Origin: Nereocystis luetkeana
Taxonomy: Eukaryota; Sar; Phaeophyceae; Laminariales; Laminariaceae
NCBI GenBank assembly: GCA_031213475.1
Contig: JARUPZ010000036.1
Location: 2,294,001 to 2,358,000 of the forward strand
Length of the DNA: 64,000 nucleotides
Direction of reading: 5' to 3'
Shown: positions 32,091-43,333 of the stretch, in pieces
Position numbering within the stretch: the first letter of the stretch is position 1
Layout: the number at the start of each line of letters is the position of its first letter
Position numbers and translations under genes: made by a program
Notes under the pieces: generated by a model
Seen by the model: only the letters and a program-made list of their open reading frames with translations
What the model was told of the DNA's origin: nothing
Database searches by the model: none

Positions 32091-35000
32091 ATGAAGAGCC
32101 CCGCGATTTTCGCATGCGCTGTCGCGCTCTACGTGGCATCCTCCTCGGCCTTCGTCGTGGTGACTCCAGGGCGATCGTTTTTAAGAAGTGCGACATCATC
32201 CGCACCTCGTTGTCAGAGAAGCAGCAGTTGTAGTTCGAGTTCGGCTAGCGGCGGCAGCAGCAGAGCGGCGATGCTCATGACACAAGACAAGCCAGCCTTG
32301 GACCGTGGGTGAGAGAGGCGCTCAGTTCAACGCATTCGGATGGCGTGTATCTATTTTCGGGGTTGGACGCGGTGGTCCTCGGAACAGGCAGATCGCAGCT
32401 AGCAGCCTACCTGCAACCTGCAAAGTCGTTTTTCTGGCGGTCCGTCCTGTCCTGCCCTGAGCTGACTGACGACTTTTGACATGTTTATCGTGACTCAACA
32501 TTTATTTGAGAGCTTTACGTACTCCGTCGACCACTGCTGCTTGTTGCTGCTGCTGCTGCTGCTGCTGCCGCTGCTGCCGCTGCTGCACCGTCCGTATCAT
32601 AAGCCGTACGAATGATACCTCACCTCAGGATCACGAGCGAACGAGACCGACCGAACGCAGGGTCGCACCGCTGTCCTGCTGCTGTTCTGCTGCTGCACTG
32701 CTGTAGTCCGTATGCTTCGGCCCCCCATGTTCGAGTCATCAATCAGATCAGAACATCGATATACGGCACTAACTACGTGCACGTTTCAACGACAAATGGT
32801 ACGTACCAGGTACCAGGTACGTAATAATAATATACGAGTACTTGTGTAAAAAGAGGGGGATGCTGAATGATCATGACTGATTGAATCATTGGATGGGTTC
32901 TTAACCCTTTAAGAACCGCAGTCCCGTTTTAGGGACAAACCAGTCAAATTTCAAGTAGTTTGTCCCCTAAACGGGACTGCGGTTCTAACTTTTAGAACCG
33001 CAGTCCTGTTTTGGGGACACACCATTCAAACTTCAAGTAGTTTGCCCCCAAAATGGGACTGCGGTTCTAGAGGGGTGGGATCATCATAGGTGATGCCCCA
33101 GCTACTGGTGTACCTGGTACTGCTGTACAAGGCAAGATGTTCGTACGATACGTGCGGAGCATGATCTTGCTCGTACTGCCGGGCGTCCACACTACGTAAA
33201 TACATCGTGGACGGTTGGTGAAATATCGTAAACTGATACCAGGTACCAGGTATCATAGATGTATATAGAGTGCTGTGTCTTCATGGTTTCGGTCTCAGCC
33301 TCGACGGCCCAAAACGGGTTCCGAGCACACTACATTCTCCTTCACTCTACGTATACCCCTCTCTGTCCGGAAATGTCAAGACCGTTTAAATTTTAAATTT
33401 TCATATTGGTACCCCCCCCCTCCCCCTCCAAGCACCTCACGGCGAAACGCGTCTGGTGCAAGCAAGCAATGTCTGCCTGGTCGGTGAAAACCCGACGTGC
33501 TCCGTCCCGGCATTGTAGAGGGATGCGAGGGTCTGTGGTCATACGACTACGGCCATGCGTGATATCGAGTACACCCCCGCCGGCAGTTACATAGTGTAAG
33601 CCCATTGCTGTATCTGGAAGTGGCCACTCCAGAAGATAAACCAATTCAGTAACGCTGTCATCCTTATGCAAGAAAAATCCGCCTCAAAAGTGGTTCTTAT
33701 TACTGTAATATTAATAGTAGGATGCAGCTCACCCTTCATGCCACTCGCCCAACACCTCACGTTTCGCTTCGCGCTTGGTGCAAGCAAACAATGTCTGCCT
33801 GGTCGGCGAAAACAAACCCGACGTGCTCCGTCCCGGCATTGTAGGGAAGCGAAGGTCTATGGCCATACCACTACGGCCATGGACGATACTGAATACTGAG
33901 TGCGCCCCCCCCCCCCCCCGCCGCCCCCCCCCCCCGCCCACTCCCCCCTCCCCCAATCCCCGCCTATGCTCGCCTTCCGCCCTTCGCTGCCGGATGCGCG
34001 CGCGTGCGTGTATGTTTTTTTGTCGGTTGGCCACTGAAAGCAATTTTCTCTCGAACGCCGGCGAGGCGTTTTTCTTGGGTGCGGCGGGGTTAGGGCTGGG
34101 AGTTAGCTCGGTTTCCGCGGCGGGGGAGGCGTCTGGCCAGCTGGGGGATCTTGACGGCGGGGCCCCGACACCGATGGGCACCGTGAAGATCACGGAGGGG
34201 GCAGAGTTGTCCGAAGATGCGGCGAGGGTCCAGCGAAAGCTTGCGGCGCAGGTATGCAAACTATTACCCGTCGAGAACCAGCACAACAACCAGTGTCCGT
34301 GCCGATTCTTGAATCCTAGAGAGATACAAGCCCTGTGGTCACAAAACTACGACACAGCAGAGGTATTTGTTTTTATCCAGTGAGCAGAGTAGACAATGCA
34401 ATGCCGTACGTCATCGTACTGGACACGGCAAGGCACGGCATACACATTCTATGAAGGAGAGAAAAATCGAACAGAAACAGAGAAGAACGGCTAAAAAAAC
34501 AAAACAACAGAGTGTCGCCCCCCCCCCCCCCCCCCCCCCCCCCGAGGGAGATTTGTCAGACAATCAACACAAGCAAAATATCCAATATTACCACTTATAA
34601 ACAGAGGTACAACTGAAACCAAAGGAAAGAACAGACGAACCGGAGAACAACAAAAAACAAAATAAAGGCACCCTCCAGGCAGCCGCAGCGGATCGTGATA
34701 CAAGTAGCATAGGCAGGTTGTACCTACTATTAGTAGTCGGTCTTGTGCCTTGCTACCCTGTCTACCGTCTCTGCCCTTCTTTCGTCAACCGTGGCCCACC
34801 CCCGGAGAGGATGCGCCAGGCAACACAAAACAAACAGTAGACGGTGGTGGTATTGTGGGGGGCCATGGTAAAATAGGACCTACGGTACACACAAAAACCT
34901 ATATATTTCCCATTTTTTTCCCAACAAAATTTGGTCCTGTTTAATAGTCGTCGTCGTTGTCTCGTCGACACCTCAAAACCAGTTTCGCTCCGAAATAGCC

Positions 35001-38000
35001 GTTGTGGTTAGACCTATGCCAATGGAAACGCGAAGTTCAAAAGTTTTTTTTTTCAAATATATAGTGCTTTGAAAAAACAGCCGAAAATTTTCACGTACCG
35101 CCGCTGTGGGGAAATAAGAGATTCACGTTTGCTTTTTGCTTTTTTTTTTTCCCCCCAACGGCTGCAGGCGGCGCAATTTGTGTTTTTCTGGTTGCAAATT
35201 GTCAACACGGTGATCGAAACCAGCTCGTGCGACGATCGACGCTCGATCTCGACATAGACTCAGCCCACGGCCAACCCGCTCGGTATATGGCAAGGTCAAT
35301 GAATATAGATGACGGCCTCGAAGATATCAGATGGATCCATGGTCTAGGGGCGAGAGCTTGCCGGCGGCGTCCTACGGTATCCTCCCAAACCTGAAAAAAT
35401 GTCTATTTTTTGCCATTCGAGACGGTTGGAGAAGTTTTGTCTTCTGTTTTGTGCAAACCAGCGGCCAAATGTTTTTTTATCGTGCGCCTGATCAGCTCCC
35501 GCCACAGGACACCGGCCATGGTGTGAAGACGGTGACCCTAGGGTGGGTCGGAGCCTCTAACGAGCGCACTCCGTTCAGAATTCATGACGCAATCGTTGGT
35601 TTTGTTGATCGATGTCTGTCGAGGACTCGGAATCTCGCCGCTTCGAACCAAAGAGCGGCCTGAGTTTTTCTCAAGCCGATGTTGGCCCAACATCGCCCCC
35701 AGATTTGCTTTTTTCGGGCTTTTCCAAAAGTTAGGAACTTTTTTTGTTTTTTACGTGGCCCATAGGAAGCGTGTTCTGAAGAATTTTGGCGGGTATCTTT
35801 GAAATTCAATCTTTTTATTGAAACTTCGCTGTCCCATTGGCATAGGTCTTAGGGTTTCTTCAATAATAGCTTTGCTCTTTTTCGGTTGACTGTTAGTACA
35901 AGCTCAGCTCTGCGGTTGCTACAGCACTGTAGCTCTTTTTTTCGTTCACTACAGTAGCTCAGCTCTTCGTTGACCACACAGCTTTGCTCTTCGTTGATTA
36001 GCTCAGCTCTGGTATCCACTTCATGCTAAGAAAACACTACTCTAGCACTGTACAGTTAGTAGTATGACGCCGCCCTCCTGATACGTAAGGCATGCCACAA
36101 TATAGATGCCCACATAAAAAAACTACCTGGTAGGCCATAAGGCATGCCTCCACATGCTTCCGGGTAAATCCAAATAACTTCGCGAGTATTTGTTTTTTGC
36201 GAGCGGTCGGAATGTGACTGTGATGGCGCCGGCAGAGACACGGCCCCCGCCCTCGAGTCGCCTGGAGTGTCCGACATACCATACCATACATGCGCCGTTC
36301 ACTAACGCACACTAGTAGTTGACGAGAAATTCCTACAACTATCCTGATGCGCGAGTGAGCTCTCAACAACAAGTGTACTATTACGGGGGACCATAGTTAA
36401 TAGGACCTATGGTATACATAAAAAAACAATACCAGGTATATTTAACCGTTTTTACTAACAATATTTGGTCCTGTTTACTATGGTCCCCCGTATTACTGTA
36501 TCTTGCCATGTTACTCGAAGTTTCTGTGGTGCGAAATTTTCACCCTTTGTCTCGGGCAAGGAAGGTAGCCTGGGCGACTGTTCGGGGTTTCTTGTCGCAG
36601 TGGCGGTACTGTACGGGTGGGTTGTGGGGGTGAAAGTGGGGGTGGGGGCGTTGGGAGGGGGGTGGTGGGTTTGGGGGTGGGGGTGTCGTGTTATGAGGCT
36701 TAGATTGGGTAGGCGATTGGTTATCCTTTTACCTTTAGCCCAACGGACTAAGACCCTAACAAATGGCAACGAAGGCAGAGCATGGGTTGCTGGTCGTGAG
36801 TTCGAATCTCACCTCCACCATGAAATAGCTTTTTCAAAGATCAAGTGAGTTTCCTCACGTCAAGAATCTGAAATAAGCTTCTGGATCCTCAGAAATTGGA
36901 ACCGCGTGTGGTGGCGCGTCGACCCCTAAAATCCGGTCCGTTCCAGGGGGGGGGGGGGAGAGTGTTCTGAGGCTTCGATAGGGTAGGCGATTGGTTAACC
37001 TTTTACCTTTAGCACAACGGACGAAGACCTTCACAGTCGGAGGTGTAGGGGGGTGGGGGTGTAGGGGGGGGTTGGGGGTTGGGGTGTAGGGGGGAATGGG
37101 ATTGGGGGTTGGGGTGGGGTGGGGGTGGGGTGGGAGTTGGGGGGTGGGAGGGGTGGGAGTTGGGGGGTGGGGGGGGTGGGGATAGGGGTGGGGTGGGGAG
37201 GTGGTCGGCAGGTAGGTTGGGGTGGGCGTGAGGTTAGGGTTAGGGTTGGGGTGGGGGTGAGGTTTGGGGTTAGGGTGAATGCATCTGGGTGCCTGTCTGT
37301 GTCTGTCTGTGTCCGTGTCTGTCTGTGCTCGGTTTGTCTGTAGTGTCTGCGAGTAGGTATCTGTTGTCTCTGTGTGCCTGCTTGTTTTTGCGTATCGTTT
37401 CGGCAACAAGCCGCAATGACGCCCTCTGCTACCTACAGCATTGCGACTATTTTCATTGTGTGGACCGTGCGCACGCCTATTCACCCCCCCCCTACGACTA
37501 CGGCCATGCATGATAATGAGTACCCCGCCCCCCCCTCACCGCGCCCTCTCGCTCCATCTCCGTTTGCTGTACCTCTCGTTCCCACGCTCACCGTAACCTT
37601 ACCGTCCAGGCTAAGGTCACGGGGAAAACATCGTCTGGACAGATGACGTACTCGGTAAGCAATTACTCTCTTTCTAGTATTTTTTTCACTGGCCGACTAT
37701 CTATAAGTCGGCGACTATTCATTGCAGTTAGTTGCGTGGGGCACATTGCGATTGTTTGTAGATTTAGTTTAGCTACGTACCTGGTAGGTATTGCTGTTTG
37801 TTGCGTGCAGTAAAAAATTACAGAGTCCTGCGTCTTTTTACGGTATCCAACTGGTGCGGTTTGTGGCTTCACTTACGCATTCTGCTGATGAAATACTACT
37901 GTTTGTAAGTCGGTCTGTTGAGTTGCTTGGCCACCCATCGAAACGAACAAGTAGCCGTGAAGTCCAGGCAAGGCATGCCCTACTCACAGCCCCACGGCGT

Positions 38001-39217
38001 GTTTGTCTTACAGTAGTTTAAGGAACAGTTTAAGGAACGGGGGCTCTTTCTTTGGGGGGGAAGAGGGGGCTCTTTTTTACAGCATCGTTCACGACTCGGA
38101 TCGGCTTCGACCACGGGGGGGTCGATAGATAAGTCCACACGAAACTCGGCGCTGCCTTTTTCTCTTTCCGAGAAATTTCCCACGCTCTCGGGGGTGAGGT
38201 TTGAGCGTGGTGTAATTTAAGCATTTTGTCCACCTGGTGTATACCGTGAAAACACGCAAGGTAGGCCGCACACGCCGGCTCCCTCGGAGGAATGTCGGAG
38301 CCGAGCCGATCATTCTCCAAGAAATGCCTCAAGTGCGGCTACTCGCGCCAACGAAAGTGGCCGCTTTGGAGAGCAGATCTGATCAGGATGGCCCCATGTG
38401 ACACACTCGCTCGCATCGCGTCGCGTCGCGTCGCTCGGCGTGCGTACCGCCCTTCCCGCTGCCCTCAAAATTGGCGTAGAGGTTGGCGCAAGGGGTGGGG
38501 GTGTGTTATCTTGCGTGCTTCTGTGCTGGGTACCACGCTGAACGGGAAAAAACCATCCACGTTCAGAATGTGATATTCATATCAAATGAACCTTGAATCC
38601 CTCGAGAGTTTTTTTCGGGGGGGGGGTGGTCAAGGGACTTGTGTGTACGTCTTGTGCTGAGTTTGAGGGTGCCCGCCTTTTCCTGCTGCGCTGCTGTCAG
38701 TTTTCATTCAAGTTTTTTTCTAATGTTTTCTGTTGTCGTTTTTGGTATGGGTGTGTTTTTTGTGTTTCCAAATTTGGCGCTTTCGGGGTGCTCTGCTGCA
38801 GCTTTCATGTGGCTTTCTCTTGTTCGGTTGTTTTGTTGTTTGCTTCCTTGCTTCATTCCTCCCTCTTGCTTGTTAGTTGTATGCACCTTTGCTTGTTTGT
38901 GTTCTCGCCTGCTTTCTTATTGCCTTGGCTCTTTTCTGATGCTACGTATCTAAATTAGAGCTCGAACGCGCTTGTTCGCTCGCTTCTTTCAATCCTTCCT
39001 TCCTTCCTTCCTTCCTTCCTTCCTTCCTTCCTTCCTTCCTTCCTTCCTTCCTTCCTTCCTTCCTTCCTTCCTTCCTTCCTTCCTTTATTGTGTGCTTGGT
39101 TGCCTCTAGGAGTCGCGGGCGGCGGAGGACGAAAAGCAGGCGAAGATGAAGGCAGAGCGCAACGACAAGGCCAGGCGCAGGGCCGCCATGTGCGAGGAGC
39201 TCGGACGCGGGTGTTGA
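32091..39217 (+). CDS. Plastid-targeted protein of unknown function
   Basis: Exons 32091-32308, 34041-34251, 37610-37654 and 39110-39217 fit in phase (2, 0, 0) and give 193 residues. The first exon begins MKSPAIFACAVALYVASSSA followed by FVVV and a Ser/Arg-rich stretch. This is a signal peptide plus transit peptide with the S-A-F junction used for import through the complex plastid of heterokonts. Exon 2 continues RGNFLSNAGEAFFLGAAGLG, a small-residue hydrophobic segment after a basic residue that could be a thylakoid transfer signal, then TPMGTVKITEGAELSEDA. Exon 3 is only 15 codons, between CCGTCCAG and TCG|GTAAGC. Exon 4 is a charged helix (EDEKQAKMKAERNDKARRRA) ending CEELGRGC and stop. 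I do not recognise the family; a lumenal or membrane-associated photosynthetic role is inference from targeting alone. The acceptor of exon 4 follows a 90-bp TTCC repeat. Confidence 0.7.
32899..33080. repeat. Two family 2 hairpins in tandem
   Basis: Two complete hairpins (arms AGAACCGCAGTCCCGTTTT and TAGAACCGCAGTCCTGTTTT) are joined head to tail at about 32988, each with a loop containing TCAAGTAGTTTG. Confidence 0.85.
33415..33582 (+). repeat. Family 3 repeat, 5'-truncated
   Basis: Starts after a C-run with AAGCACCTCACGGCG and ends GATATCGAGTACACCCCCGC. Confidence 0.75.
33660..33950 (+). repeat. Family 3 repeat with expanded C-tract
   Basis: Full-length copy ending in about 40 bp of nearly pure C (33905-33950). 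It lies about 90 bp before the acceptor of exon 2 of the plastid-protein gene. Confidence 0.8.
34262..34480 (+). repeat. Family 4 dispersed repeat
   Basis: AGCACAACAACCAGTGTCCG, CACAAAACTACGACACAGCA, then GTAGACAATGCAATGCCGTA and a GAGAGAAAAA tail. It begins 11 bp after the donor of plastid-gene exon 2. Confidence 0.75.
34518..34543. repeat. Poly-C tract
   Basis: About 25 consecutive C residues. Confidence 0.9.
34851..34947. repeat. Family 1 MITE, copy 5 (right end truncated)
   Basis: The left end GTGGGGGGCCATGGTAAAAT is kept. The right end stops after TTGGTCCTGTTTAATAG, without the CCCCCGTAA terminus. Confidence 0.75.
35011..35848. mobile_element. PIF/Harbinger-like DNA element
   Basis: An 838-bp element starts GACCTATGCCAATGGAAACG and ends with the inverted partner (complement GACCTATGCCAATGGGACAG), extending about 30 bp with AGCGAAGTTTCAA. 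It is flanked by TTA on both sides (35008-35010 and 35849-35851), the 3-bp TWA duplication used by PIF/Harbinger elements. A 110-codon frame inside (35331-35663) shows no DDE motif, so it is probably non-autonomous. It lies in intron 2 of the plastid-protein gene. Confidence 0.65.
36379..36494. repeat. Family 1 MITE, copy 6, with ACCAGGTA insertion
   Basis: Intact TA-flanked ends. It is longer than other copies because ACAATACCAGGTATA occupies the central loop near 36427-36441. Confidence 0.85.
36737..36829 (+). repeat. tRNA-like sequence (Leu/Ser-like D and T arms)
   Basis: A D-arm-like TTAGCCCAACGGACTAA and a perfect T arm GTGAGTTCGAATCTCAC followed by CTCCACCA are present. The expected 5' acceptor strand GGTGGAG is missing and the middle does not fold as an anticodon arm. 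The upstream segment TAGGCGATTGGTTA..CC recurs at 36980-37030. It is probably a SINE or tRNA pseudogene. Confidence 0.4.
37020..37290. repeat. G-rich tract with TTAGGG/TTGGGG units
   Basis: Almost pure G/T/A on the plus strand, with GGGGTTGGGG, GGGGTGGG and three GGTTAGGG units at 37228-37248. It could form G-quadruplexes. Confidence 0.75.
38990..39085. repeat. (TTCC)n microsatellite
   Basis: About 22 uninterrupted TTCC units, 25 bp before the acceptor of the last exon of the plastid-protein gene. Confidence 0.95.
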
Positions 39218-39239
39218 GACACCTCAGAATAGCTGTAAA

Positions 39240-39625
39240 AAGCTGGCGCTCCTGTCGTCGTCCGTCTGTAGCTATTATACCACGTTGGACGAAATATAAG
39301 GTCCGCTTGGGCGCTAATACGAACATGAAACTGTCCTTTCATTCTGGTCCTGAAGGTGGTGGGTACACCAGTAGCTGCTGCTGAATACGATTATGGTTGT
39401 TGTTTTCACGTTAGTTCTTAGAGCATGGAATCCGTGGTCACACAGAGGTGCTGGAGCCCTAAATAGGAAGGTAGCTGCCACGGCTGGCGCTCCTGTCGTC
39501 GTCTGTAGGTGGCTATTACACCACCTTAGGCCGAAAAATTTAAGGTCCGCTTGCTTACTAAATACGCACGAAGAATGAAACCGTCCTTTAAATTCCGACC
39601 AGAGTCGTGCGCACACCAGTGACTA
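39240..39625 (+). repeat. Direct duplication of about 140 bp
   Basis: GCTGGCGCTCCTGTCGTCGT, AAGGTCCGCTTG and GAA.CTGTCCTTT occur at 39242-39380 and again at 39483-39622, about 80% alike, just downstream of the plastid-protein gene. Confidence 0.7.
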
Positions 39626-39996
39626 CAACATCAATGGTTGATGGGGAAAGTTGACGACCACTACTGTGCAAAATTTGCATCTTGGCGGCGGGAGCGCTCT
39701 GCTGCTCAAGTACAGGTGCAGTAGATTTCCCTTTATCTCTCTTCTCTGTCGTGCGTTGGCTCTACCGTATTTCCACCTTTGTGGCGGGAGTACTCTGTAG
39801 CTAGCTAGCCACGTAGCTCTGAGGAAGAGCTCCTTCCCTCTCTCTCTATCTCTGTGGCGAGTTTTGTAGAGTCGTCCCTCGGGCGCAGAGGGGAGTGAGC
39901 ACCGCTGATGTGTGGTGCATTCCCTCCTATCTCTCTGGCGCTCTGTTTAACACGGGGGGTTAATCGCCGCCGATACACTTAAGGTAACAGCCTTCA

Positions 39997-40100
39997 TTAA
40001 CCCTTTTAGGACTGCAGTCTCGTTTTGGGGACGATTGGGGACAAATTACTTGGAATTTGAGCCTTGTCCCCAAAACGGGACTGGAGTTCTAAAGGGGTTA
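39997..40100. repeat. Family 2 hairpin repeat
   Basis: Bounded by TTAACCCTTTTAGGACTGCA and AAAGGGGTTAAC. A small internal duplication GGGGACGATTGGGGAC is present. Confidence 0.8.
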
Positions 40101-40764
40101 ACCCCCTCGCGGGAAATCGGAGGGGGCTAATATCGAAAACAAATGACTAAAACTGCGAGGCAGAGCCAACGATGTGCGTTGTTCTGCTCTCCCCCATGTA
40201 TGTGCTACGTTAACACGTGCGCGTGTGGCGATCGGGGTGGTGGTGGAGGTGGTCGGTGTTCGGGTTAAGGTTAGAGTTCCGCCGGAAGCTGCCAATCCGA
40301 ACACTAGTTAGCGACAAACCAACTTGCGTTTGGTTTCAGCATGCCCCCCCCCCTGTCTATGCCTCGGAGATAGGGGTGCGCGTGTCTCAATTTCGCAGGA
40401 TTAAATTTCGCGTGCTCCAAGGGTACACGACGTAAAAAAAAAATCGACGCCCCGTTTTTTTAATAGTCCCAGACAAGGGGAGGTGGTTACGGTTTATCTA
40501 TTAATAAAGTCAAGTATACACAAACCGAGAAAAAAAACAGGTACGCGTACAGCTGTGCTGTTTTATCCGCAGTAGTTTCCGACAAACATCCCAACCCGCC
40601 CGCTAATCGTAGTTTGTTTTCAATTCCGAGTTGGTGGTGGCGAGCGTGGCTTCCGTTTTTTTTTTTTTTTTTTTCCTTTTTTTTTGTCGTGTTCCCCTGG
40701 TTGCCTTCGAGACCTATTAATACCAGGGATGACCTATCCTGAGACCAGGGAGGCACGATTTTTT
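40101..40764. other. No gene recognised
   Basis: Short frames only, with homopolymer T and A runs near 40437 and 40650. Confidence 0.4.
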
Positions 40765-41105
40765 TTTTTTTTGTTTGCTCATCCCATTTATTTATCTTCG
40801 CACATCTTCTTCTCTCTCTCCTTCCAACTCGTAACTCAGATCCGGGGTCACATAGCAGGCTCTTCTACCCCCTTCCCGCTACGGTACGTGCCTTCATTTT
40901 TTTCGCGAGAAGATTTCGGCATTTTCTTCCCTCGTCGACTCGCATCCAACTGTGCCTACCCACGGTGCAAGGCGCTCTCAACAATTGAATCCTTTTTTAT
41001 TTTTATTTTGCAAATAAAGTCAAAGGTCCGACCCACCTGGGGCTCGAACCCAGGACTCAAACAAGTAGAATTCGAGGTTAACCACTTGAACCACCGCGGT
41101 GACCG
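40765..41105 (-). repeat. tRNA-related SINE
   Basis: Reads on the minus strand. The head (41105-41030) has GCGGTGGTTCAAGTGGTTAA (A-box-like) and a T-arm-like CTGGGTTCGAGCCCCAG (box B). The acceptor ends do not pair, so it is not a working tRNA gene. The body is shared with 26534-26800 and ends in A/T-rich sequence, as expected for a SINE. Confidence 0.65.
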
Positions 41106-41454
41106 ACCGTATGGACATGCCGAAAGCAAATTACTTGATTACAGGAAAGGAGCGGCCACGCGAAGGGTCCGCCCAAACTGCTGGGGGATGGGATGCGTCT
41201 TCTGAACGAATTGCGATGTTGCAAGAAGGTGTATGTATGTATGGCATGCTGACTCCAGCCGCATGGCGATACGTGTGTATATATTCGTATGTGCTGCTTG
41301 TGTGTATGTGTGTGTGTTTTTTTTACATTTTCAGCGGGTCTGGACTTTGCTACGCAACGTGTTGTATATATGTTGAGCATGTCGTATCTGTCCAGCACGA
41401 AGGACGAACATGGGCATTGATTGCATTATCATCTACTCTTCTTGCTTACTGCAT

Positions 41455-41585
41455 CACATCGAAGCGAAGTAGTCTCTGATGTGTAGTTTTGTGCCCCGCA
41501 GAGCTCGTATCTCTCTTGGGATGAAGAATCGGCGAGGACACTGGGTGTGCAGGATGTCGACGGGTAGAAATAAAACCCTTTCACA
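41455..41585 (-). repeat. Family 4 dispersed repeat, 5' part
   Basis: CTCTGATGTGTAGTTTTGTG, AGAATCGGCGAGGACACTGG and GATGTCGACGGGTAGAA. Confidence 0.7.
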
Positions 41586-41929
41586 CGTATGAATATATAT
41601 GTATCTGCCAGGTATGTTATTTAGTATTAATGGTATTAATAGTACTATTAATACAAGGCACACCAATGCATCAGGCGGATCTGACTCTATTTCGAAGTAA
41701 CTTGTCTCCACAATGGGAGTGCAGCCCGAAACAACGACTCAAACAATAAGTGACAACTTGTTGTGCACTATCAACCGATGAACCTACTGCTGTTGCGTCC
41801 ATGCCGTAGAATCCCTTACATTCAACCATTGTGACCCGGAAACCGTTTTGAAAAAGCCGCCATGGCCAGTTTTTTACTCGCTCACATTATTTATAGTCAC
41901 TTCTTCCGTCTGAAGTTCGAAGAGGGAAG

Positions 41930-42115
41930 AGCGTGCGTGCACACTCATGTCATGCGTGACCGTAGTCGTACGGCCGTAGACCCTTGCATCCTTGCAATGC
42001 CGGGGCGGAGCATGTCGGGTTTTTGCGCCGAGCGCGAAGCGCCGTGAGGTGTTGGTCGAGTCGCATGAAGGGCGAGCTGCATCCTACTAAGAACTGCCTG
42101 TGAGGCGGACTTGCA
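41930..42115 (-). repeat. Family 3 repeat
   Basis: Reverse orientation with GCCGGGGCGGAGCATGTCGG, GGTGTTGGTCGAGTCGCATG and GAGCTGCATCCTACTAAGAA. The C-tract is absent. Confidence 0.75.
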
Positions 42116-42451
42116 TGTATGTGTGGATGGCAGCTTTTTTGCGGTGGGGAGGGGGGGGCAGACTTACGTGACGTGACGTCACGGCAGAATATTGTCGAGC
42201 GTTAACGCTTCGGGTTGAGTTCGAGAGTAAACACGAGCCAACGCACAACGATTCCCTAGTTCCTTACCAGGTAGCCGTACACCCTCGCAGTAGTAGCTGT
42301 TCACCCTTGGGTCTCTCTACTTTGATGAAGTATGGCAGGATCTATTTTGGTGTCCGTTCGAAAAAATATATAAATCACCGAATGCAGTTTTTCCGAAGGA
42401 GTGGCGGAAGAGTACAATGCAAACACAGTCTTGAATTGAATGAAGCCCCCT

Positions 42452-42727
42452 TGTTAAGATCACGGAGAGCGGGGCACTTTGCATCCCTGGACAGGTCTGC
42501 CTATTAAGCCGGCACTCGTTGGTACTCACGTTGATGTTCGCTTAGAGATAGAAGAGCCACTTCATTCCTTTCGTGCACGACGGAGACTGGGACCACGCTC
42601 GTGCCTCTCTGGAAAACCCCTGGTTTTCCACGTAAGATGCGCCTTCCAAGTACTACAAATACGATCCCAGTGCTAGAACCCAGGTAATTACCGGGCTTTC
42701 AACCTCATACAAAGGAGTACCATAACA
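42452..42727 (-). repeat. LTR, 3' copy in element sense
   Basis: 276 bp, TGTTAAGATCACGGAGAGCG to CCATAACA in plus orientation. Partner at 45704-45979. Confidence 0.85.
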
Positions 42728-43333
42728 CTAGCCCACTCTAATGAGCCGTACATGCAGAATTATGGGAAATTCATGGAAACACCCATTCCACAACTAGAAC
42801 ATGAGTCGAAGATGCGGCTCCTCAAAACCCACTCCCACACCTTTGAACGGCAAGGCAACGAAGCCGGCAAAGTACGTAAAAAAGAATGAAAGGAAGCGTA
42901 GCCTCAAGGGGCAGGAAGAAATCGTCAACGAAAAACCATCGCCATGTTACCCGCGACGGGGGGGGCGAGGAAGAGGCAGGGAAAGTGAAAAGGGAACATA
43001 AAAAAAAGATGAGAAGAAAAATATCAAGGAAGATATCAAGAGACATCGAAACCCAGCCTACTACTCGGGAAACGTGTCCTGTGCCACAGTGAGTGGCACG
43101 ATTACCCAAACCAGCCCCGACTCTGAGCGGGGGGGGTAGGCAGGACAGAATACGCGAAAAACATCCCTAGCCAAGCCCAGGAAAAACACTCAAACAAACA
43201 ACCCAGGAACACACATGCCAGAAGAAAAAATCGACCCGAAAAGTCTGAAGACGTCAACAACGAGAAAGACCACCGCCCAAATCCAGGAAAACGCCAAGAA
43301 AAAAAAAATTCGAGCGCAGCCAAGAAGCGAAAA
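42728..43333. other. Untranslated 3' part of the retrotransposon interior
   Basis: A-rich DNA between the stop of the chromodomain frame and the 3' LTR. A Lys/Arg-rich plus-strand frame is antisense and unsupported. The sequence next to the LTR (minus strand AGAGTGGGCTAG) is only weakly purine-rich. Confidence 0.45.

Noticed and set aside
41025..41100. Functional tRNA gene on the minus strand
   Set aside because: The T arm is perfect, but the acceptor strands do not pair and the D region is displaced; it is better explained as a SINE head.
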